Shown: positions 59,484 through 64,000 of the stretch, piece by piece
Layout: each line of letters starts with the position of its first letter
Numbering within the stretch: position 1 is the stretch's first letter
NCBI GenBank assembly: GCA_903995115.1
Contig: LR877150.1
Coordinates: forward strand, 885,001 to 949,000
Direction: 5' to 3'
Length of the DNA stretch: 64,000 nucleotides
From: Angomonas deanei
Lineage: Eukaryota > Euglenozoa > Kinetoplastea > Trypanosomatida > Trypanosomatidae
Program-made: the position numbers and the translations under genes
Notes under the pieces: model-generated
Told to the model about the DNA's origin: nothing
Databases searched by the model: none
Seen by the model: only the letters and a program-made list of their open reading frames with translations

Positions 59484-59631
59484 TTGTTCTTTTTTTTTTT
59501 TTTTGCGTGTGTGTGTGTGTGTCTGTTTCCCACGTGTACATTCTGTCAGGTCGTTGTGCTTTATGGGAGAGTGATCTGAGAGTGTGTTTTTGGGGTTTGA
59601 TCGCGCGTGCCCGCCTCAAAGGATACACTCC

Positions 59632-59697
59632 GACTTCTCTTTCTCTCTCTCCCTCCTCTTTTTTTTTTTGTGTGTGTGTGTGTTCTATGATACGCAG
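59632..59697 (+). promoter_or_regulatory. Predicted trans-splice acceptor of AP-4 sigma
   Basis: A CT-rich tract and T run (59632-59669), a short GT repeat, then TTCTATGATACGCAG with the AG at 59696-59697, 20 bases before the ATG at 59717. Confidence 0.55.
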
Positions 59698-59716
59698 CAG
59701 CACGAGACTTGAAGAC

Positions 59717-60166
59717 ATGACAATAGAGTTCGTCATACTTGTCAATAAGCAAGGTCAAACCCGGTTTTCCCATTACTATAGATTTGCCCCAGTGGAGAAG
59801 CGTGTGTCGTATGAAGGAGAAATAGGTCGGCGGTGCATCCGTCGGAAGGATACCGAGTCTAGTTTTTTTGACTATGAAAATTATATGATTGTATACCGGA
59901 GGTACGCTTCCCTGTTTTTCATTGTAGGGGTTAACAGCAGTTTCGTATACTGCAGGCAAAACATTGGTGATAACCTGCTAGGCATTTACGAGTTTATACA
60001 CTGTGCCGTTGAAGCCTTGGATGAGTACTTTGAAAATGTCTGCGAGATTGATGTGATGTTTAATGTCGAAAAGGTTCATATTGTGTTTGACGAAATGCTT
60101 TCGAACGGATACATTTGCGAAATAAACAAGAAAAACATTTTGTGCCCACTCGAACTGGGCGAATAG
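59717..60166 (+). CDS. AP4S1: AP-4 adaptor complex sigma subunit
   Basis: A 149-residue adaptin small chain. [20 protein letters not shown] (human AP4S1: '[20 protein letters not shown]'), then [38 protein letters not shown], and especially [20 protein letters not shown] with [13 protein letters not shown], assign it to sigma-4 and not to sigma-1 or sigma-2, which carry 'ELDIIFNFEKAYFILDE'. AP-4 is a clathrin-independent trans-Golgi coat recruited by ARF1, and two ARF1 genes lie in the same array. A short insert of about nine residues (SSFVYCRQN) lies after VGVN, in a surface loop. The upstream in-frame ATG at 59477 precedes the acceptor and is rejected. Confidence 0.9.
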   Translation: [149 protein letters not shown]

Positions 60167-60370
60167 TGTAAAGCTTTGCGCTTGAACCCTGCTTCTGCGC
60201 ACCTACCAATACACCTACAAAAAGAAGATCCACAACCAGCCACGCCCTCTTTCTCCTCGTGTTACTCACTTGCTTTTAACGTATTGTATTACCTACTCAC
60301 ATTTCTTTTTTTCTTTTTGCGTCTAGTGTAGTTCGTCGCACATACATCTAGCGTTCCTCTGCGCCACGGG

Positions 60371-61225
60371 ATGCCAGCCAACGCAAAAGATACAACACAG
60401 GCTCGCGGCAACCAGACCTCAAAGGAGGAAGTTCAGCCCGATGATAACCCACTTTCCATCGTTGGAGACAGCATCTTCCGAAACTTCCGGTATGTGTACA
60501 ACACGTATCTGTACAGTTCGGGCGTCATGTTTCTGTCACTCGCCTTTTGGGCCCTTTACCCGGGATACATCCGCTTCAGACACAAATACATTTTCCGGTA
60601 CCGAAACACGCAGTTGGTTTACCGACGGGGTTGGTTAGCCACCGAACATATTCCCAAGTGGAACAAAAAATATTTGGAGCGGCTTGTGGTGCCCTTAGAG
60701 ACAACAGCGAATAAAGCGGGGGAGTCGGTATCGGTCGTGCCCGTGGACTCACAGGAGATTGCGGTTCGACCGGACGAAGCGGGTGACGTGACACTCCACA
60801 TATACGGTGGTGGTAAGCCTTTTCAAAAGAAGGAGCTCTCCCTCCGCGCGAGCCCCAAAACGCCGTTCACCAACGGAGACGGACTCCACAGTTTTAAAAA
60901 ACTGTCTGAAGCGGTGCAACGTGTGAATACGGTGTTCTACCAAACCACCACTTTTACTGCTGTTCAACGGGAGGATACACTTGCGAGTGTGGAGGAGGTG
61001 CGTGCGTACCTGTCGCGGTGTATAAAGGAAAGTTACCTGGCGGTCGTATTGGTGGAATCTCGGACAGATTCGAAAGCGATCCCCGAGGGATTCGAAGTTT
61101 GGTGGTTGTCATCGGACGAATTTAAACGGCGACAGTTTTGCGTGCTGTGGTTGCTGATTCTTGGTTTTGCGAGGTGCCTGCAGGATATGCTGGATATGCC
61201 TGAGATGCCAGACTTTGTTCAGTAA
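60371..61225 (+). CDS. Membrane protein with two hydrophobic segments, unknown function
   Basis: A 284-residue protein I do not recognise. A polar N-terminus (~35 residues) is followed by a hydrophobic segment at about residues 47-67 (YLYSSGVMFLSLAFWALYPG). Next comes a basic beta-like stretch (RHKYIFRYRNTQLVYRRGWL) that loosely recalls bacterial-type PH domains, then a polar middle region. A second hydrophobic segment lies near the end (about 250-266, FCVLWLLILGFARCL). A pyrimidine tract at about 60300-60320 and an AG at about 60326 precede the ATG. Confidence 0.65.
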   Translation: MPANAKDTTQARGNQTSKEEVQPDDNPLSIVGDSIFRNFRYVYNTYLYSSGVMFLSLAFWALYPGYIRFRHKYIFRYRNTQLVYRRGWLATEHIPKWNKKYLERLVVPLETTANKAGESVSVVPVDSQEIAVRPDEAGDVTLHIYGGGKPFQKKELSLRASPKTPFTNGDGLHSFKKLSEAVQRVNTVFYQTTTFTAVQREDTLASVEEVRAYLSRCIKESYLAVVLVESRTDSKAIPEGFEVWWLSSDEFKRRQFCVLWLLILGFARCLQDMLDMPEMPDFVQ

Positions 61226-61446
61226 ATAGTGTTGTTCACAATAAACATGTGTGTGTGTGTCACAGAATACAATGGGTGTACCAAGTTTACTCTTTTTTTT
61301 TTTTTTTTTAAATGCGACCCAATGTCTATCGATCCGTTTTCTCGTTACTTCTCTCCCTCTCTCTCTCTCTCTTTTACTTTCATTTTTCGCTGCCTTTGTT
61401 ACGCCTCGGCTCTCAGATTCACATACGTACATCTAAGACCATACAC

Positions 61447-61475
61447 TCTTTTTTTTTTTTTTTCGCCACTGTTAG
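61447..61475 (+). promoter_or_regulatory. Predicted trans-splice acceptor of NMT
   Basis: A T17 tract with CGCCACTGTTAG after it; the AG is at 61474-61475, 28 bases before the ATG at 61504. In-frame ATGs upstream (from 61312) lie before this acceptor. Confidence 0.55.
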
Positions 61476-61503
61476 CTCTCCGGGTTTGCTGTTTAAAATC
61501 ACC

Positions 61504-62763
61504 ATGGATAACGAAGAAAATGAGCACGCCTTCTGGGGAACTCAGCCAGTTCCCCAAAATGAGGCAGAGTCGGAGGCGTTCATCCATGTCGGCCCTATGG
61601 ACGTTCCAAAGACGGTGGAAGAAATCTCCAAAGAACCTTATCCGCTCGCCTCCGTGCTGGAGTGGTATACCCCCAACTTTGACAAGGAGGAGGATTTGAA
61701 CGCCGTGTACGAACTGTTGCGGGATAACTACGTGGAAGACAACGACAGTATGTTCCGCTTCAAGTACTCACACGAGTTTCTGAAGTGGGCCCTGACACCA
61801 CCCGGCTACTATCGGGATTGGCACGTGGCGGTTCGCCAGAAGAAGGACGGCGCTCTTCTTGGTTTTATTGCGGGTGTCCCCTTTACAATGAAGATGGGCA
61901 CCCCGAAGGATCTGGTGGAAGAGAGTACCGCCCGCCTAAAGGAAGAAGGAAAGGAGGTGCAGTTGTTCTCGGAGCCACGGCGGATCTGCGAGATTAATTT
62001 TTTGTGTGTCCATAAAAAGCTGCGCTCCAAGCGACTGGCGCCTATCCTCATCAAGGAAGTGACACGGCGCGTCAATCTTGAAAACATTTGGCAGGCGGTG
62101 TATACGGCTGGTGTGGTGGTACCAACCCCCTTCTCGACAGGGCAATATTTTCATCGCAGCCTGAACCCAGAAAAGCTGGTCGCCATTCGCTTTAGCGGTG
62201 TGTCGAGTGGGTTCAAGAAATTTCAAAACCCAATGGCAATGATGAAGCGGCATTATAAATTGCCGGATGCCCCACAAACCAAGGGAACGCGCGAAATGAC
62301 GGAGAAGGATGTCGCGGACGTTTGCCGTATTTTAAACGAGTATCTCATCACATTTGACGTTACACCTCAATTTAATGAAGAGGAGGTTCAGCACTATCTA
62401 CTCCCACGAGATGGTGTGGTCTACTCCTACGTGGTGGAACACAACAACAAAGTGACAGATTTCTTCTCCTTCTATATCCTGTCCTCCACTGTGATTGGGA
62501 ATAGCAAATACAATGAATTGAACGCCGCTTACGTGTACTACTACGCCGCAAAAACGACAAAGCTGGAAAATTTGATGACCGACTTGCTGATCGTAGCCAA
62601 GAGCAAAGGTTTGGATGTCTGCAATCTCGTCAACATTCTGGACAATCAAAGCTTCCTAGAAACCGCCAAATTTCTTCCCGGGGATGGGAACTTACACTAC
62701 TACTTTTATAATTGGGCTTACCCAAAGACGGAGCCTTCCAAGGTCGGACTTGTGATGTTGTAG
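61504..62763 (+). CDS. NMT: Glycylpeptide N-tetradecanoyltransferase (NMT)
   Basis: A 419-residue N-myristoyltransferase, which moves myristate from myristoyl-CoA to the N-terminal Gly of proteins such as ARF1. Family strings in order: HAFWGTQPVPQ (start of the catalytic core), DNYVEDNDSMFRFKYSHEFL and KWALTPPGY, the signature EINFLCVHKKLRSKRLAPIL followed by IKEVTRRVN, YTAGVVVPTPFSTGQYFHRS, the C-terminal half 'LPRDGVVYSYVVE', NAAYVYYYAAKTT, and FLPGDGNLHYYFYNWAYP with the terminal GLVML whose carboxylate acts as base. Little N-terminal ribosome-binding extension is present, as in kinetoplastid NMTs. The ATG at 61504 follows the acceptor closely. Confidence 0.98.
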   Translation: MDNEENEHAFWGTQPVPQNEAESEAFIHVGPMDVPKTVEEISKEPYPLASVLEWYTPNFDKEEDLNAVYELLRDNYVEDNDSMFRFKYSHEFLKWALTPPGYYRDWHVAVRQKKDGALLGFIAGVPFTMKMGTPKDLVEESTARLKEEGKEVQLFSEPRRICEINFLCVHKKLRSKRLAPILIKEVTRRVNLENIWQAVYTAGVVVPTPFSTGQYFHRSLNPEKLVAIRFSGVSSGFKKFQNPMAMMKRHYKLPDAPQTKGTREMTEKDVADVCRILNEYLITFDVTPQFNEEEVQHYLLPRDGVVYSYVVEHNNKVTDFFSFYILSSTVIGNSKYNELNAAYVYYYAAKTTKLENLMTDLLIVAKSKGLDVCNLVNILDNQSFLETAKFLPGDGNLHYYFYNWAYPKTEPSKVGLVML

Positions 62764-63039
62764 GAGGTATATATAAATAAATGTTTTTTTTTTTTTTTTT
62801 TTATGAATATAATAATTTTTTTTTTTTTTTTTTTGATGTCTATTATTATTATTAATATTAGTTTACGGAGTTTTTTTTTTTTTTGTTCTTTCACTTTGTC
62901 AGCCAGTATTATTGCCATTCTTTACAGGTATTCCAAGTTCTCCCTTTCCTTTTTCGAACCCTTTTCCTTTTTTGTCCGCTCCCGGTTGTGACCGGAAAAG
63001 CAAGAACAGCATAAAGTTCTACTGTTGTGTGAGAGAGGG
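62764..63039 (+). other. Intergenic region with poly-T runs
   Basis: A 276-base spacer with T runs at about 62784-62802, 62818-62834 and 62872-62884 and a pyrimidine tract at about 62938-62986. No gene seen. Confidence 0.55.
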
Positions 63040-64000
63040 ATGAGTTCAAATTCAAATTTGCATGTGTTGACGGAACTGGATAAAACACTTCCGGTGCCTC
63101 CCCATGAACTCGTTTTGAGAAAATATGCGCACAGTTTTCCGAGCGTGACGTGCGAGCCGGAGGTACTGAGGACACTTTTGGAACCACCCTTTCCTAAGGA
63201 TGACCTTCTTATGGTGAGGGGTCACCTACACCATTTCCTTCTTCCCACAAAGGTCAATGGAGGAATAAAGCAGGGAACTGCCCGCGACGGAAGTGACACG
63301 GTATGTACGAGGTTTAACTTTCACTCCAAAGGTGACACCACAATCACGACGACGTGCCTCGTCCAAAAAAACGTATTAGCGGGGTCGCCGAATATGGAAT
63401 TTATTGTAGGGTGTGGCGTGGGTTCGGTTTTTCTCTTGAATGGTGGGACGTTCGCCGCCCATTTAAGCACCGTGGCGTCTGGCGTCGATTCGTCGCTTCT
63501 GACGGGGTGGGGATCGTCGCGTGTTCCGAATGGGATTGAACTGCTGGGCTACCATGATCAGGGTGGGTGCCTCTGTTCGGCGTACTACAAACGATTAGAC
63601 TATGGTATAACTGGTGGTTTAGACGGTTCGATATACGTCTGGAACTTGCGGGGCCCGATTAACCTGGTGGAGGAGACGGCCGGCGAGGAGAAGACGCATT
63701 TTGCCTGTCAGATGCGAAAAAGAAAACTGCAGTTTGTCACGCGGAAGGCCCACAGCGGGCCGGTGCTGTCGGTCGCCATACGTGCTGACAAGCTGTACTC
63801 TGGCGGTGGGGATGCATGTCTTCGAATTTGGGAGATGCGGGGTGACACGTTATCCGTTGCGCCGTTGGCCACCATCCGGATGAATGGGTGGGTGCGGTGC
63901 ATCTCCACTGTCCCAGACGATAAAACACAAATAGAAGATGTTTTTGCCGCGGACAGCAGCGGCTTGCTGGTGTGCGTGTCGAGCGAACTGGTTCCCTCCC
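63040..64000 (+). CDS. WD40-repeat protein, 3' end cut by the window
   Basis: An open frame of 320 codons runs from the ATG at 63040 off the right edge, with no stop. I translated it by hand. The start is MSSNSNLHVLTELDKTLPVP. Beta-propeller blades are visible: EFIVGCGVGSVFLLNGGTFA, DYGITGGLDGSIYVWNL, HSGPVLSVAIRADKLYSGGG then DACLRIWEM, and DVFAADSSGLLVCVS. The GD/LDG..YVW and GGGDACLRIWE strings are typical WD40 ends. Too little is present to name a family. The upstream pyrimidine-rich tract at 62938-62986 suits the start. Confidence 0.8.
   Translation, partial: MSSNSNLHVLTELDKTLPVPPHELVLRKYAHSFPSVTCEPEVLRTLLEPPFPKDDLLMVRGHLHHFLLPTKVNGGIKQGTARDGSDTVCTRFNFHSKGDTTITTTCLVQKNVLAGSPNMEFIVGCGVGSVFLLNGGTFAAHLSTVASGVDSSLLTGWGSSRVPNGIELLGYHDQGGCLCSAYYKRLDYGITGGLDGSIYVWNLRGPINLVEETAGEEKTHFACQMRKRKLQFVTRKAHSGPVLSVAIRADKLYSGGGDACLRIWEMRGDTLSVAPLATIRMNGWVRCISTVPDDKTQIEDVFAADSSGLLVCVSSELVPS

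Overview
The window looks like nuclear DNA of a kinetoplastid flagellate (Euglenozoa). All of the roughly 31 protein genes lie on the + strand, head to tail, with no strand switch and no convincing spliceosomal intron. Most genes are preceded by a long pyrimidine tract followed by an AG a short way before the ATG, the arrangement expected for spliced-leader trans-splicing of a polycistronic transcript. Gaps are short (about 200-600 bases), AT-rich and full of T or A runs. The standard genetic code fits. I cannot place the species. Cilium genes (IFT140, B9D1) show a flagellate. No RNA genes, CRISPR arrays or mobile elements were seen.

Layout. 1-14 kb: a BART-domain protein, a broken two-membrane-segment coiled-coil protein, IFT140 and an LRR protein resembling XRRA1. 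14-24 kb: a tail-anchored protein, B9D1, a 1378-residue type I surface protein and a NEK kinase. 24-30 kb: a 2013-residue repeat protein that holds what I read as an AGC-type pseudokinase. 30-39 kb: an LRR/coiled-coil protein, dynein light chain LC8, a GRAM-domain membrane protein, the FACT subunit Pob3 and a coiled-coil protein. 39-47 kb: a degenerate Hsp70, a small membrane protein, U2 snRNP A', two almost identical ARF1 genes flanking a small gene, and a disordered basic protein. 47-58 kb: UTP14, an armadillo-repeat protein, a SKP1-like protein and a STE11-type kinase. 57.7-64 kb: a mitochondrial SAM carrier, an FCP1-like phosphatase, AP-4 sigma, a two-membrane-segment protein, N-myristoyltransferase and a WD40 protein cut by the window end.

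How they relate. Kinetoplastid neighbours share transcription rather than function, so order says little about pathway. Even so, the window is rich in ciliary functions (BART, IFT140, B9D1, NEK, LC8, possibly XRRA1-like) and in membrane traffic (two ARF1, AP-4 sigma, and NMT, which would modify ARF1).

The oddest global property is that seven genes are split by nine one-base frame changes, at or close to short homopolymers and in both directions. One of these genes is UTP14, which should be essential. Indel error in the assembly is the simplest explanation. I give each broken locus as one gene and mark the break. Starts were chosen as the first ATG after the likely splice-acceptor AG.
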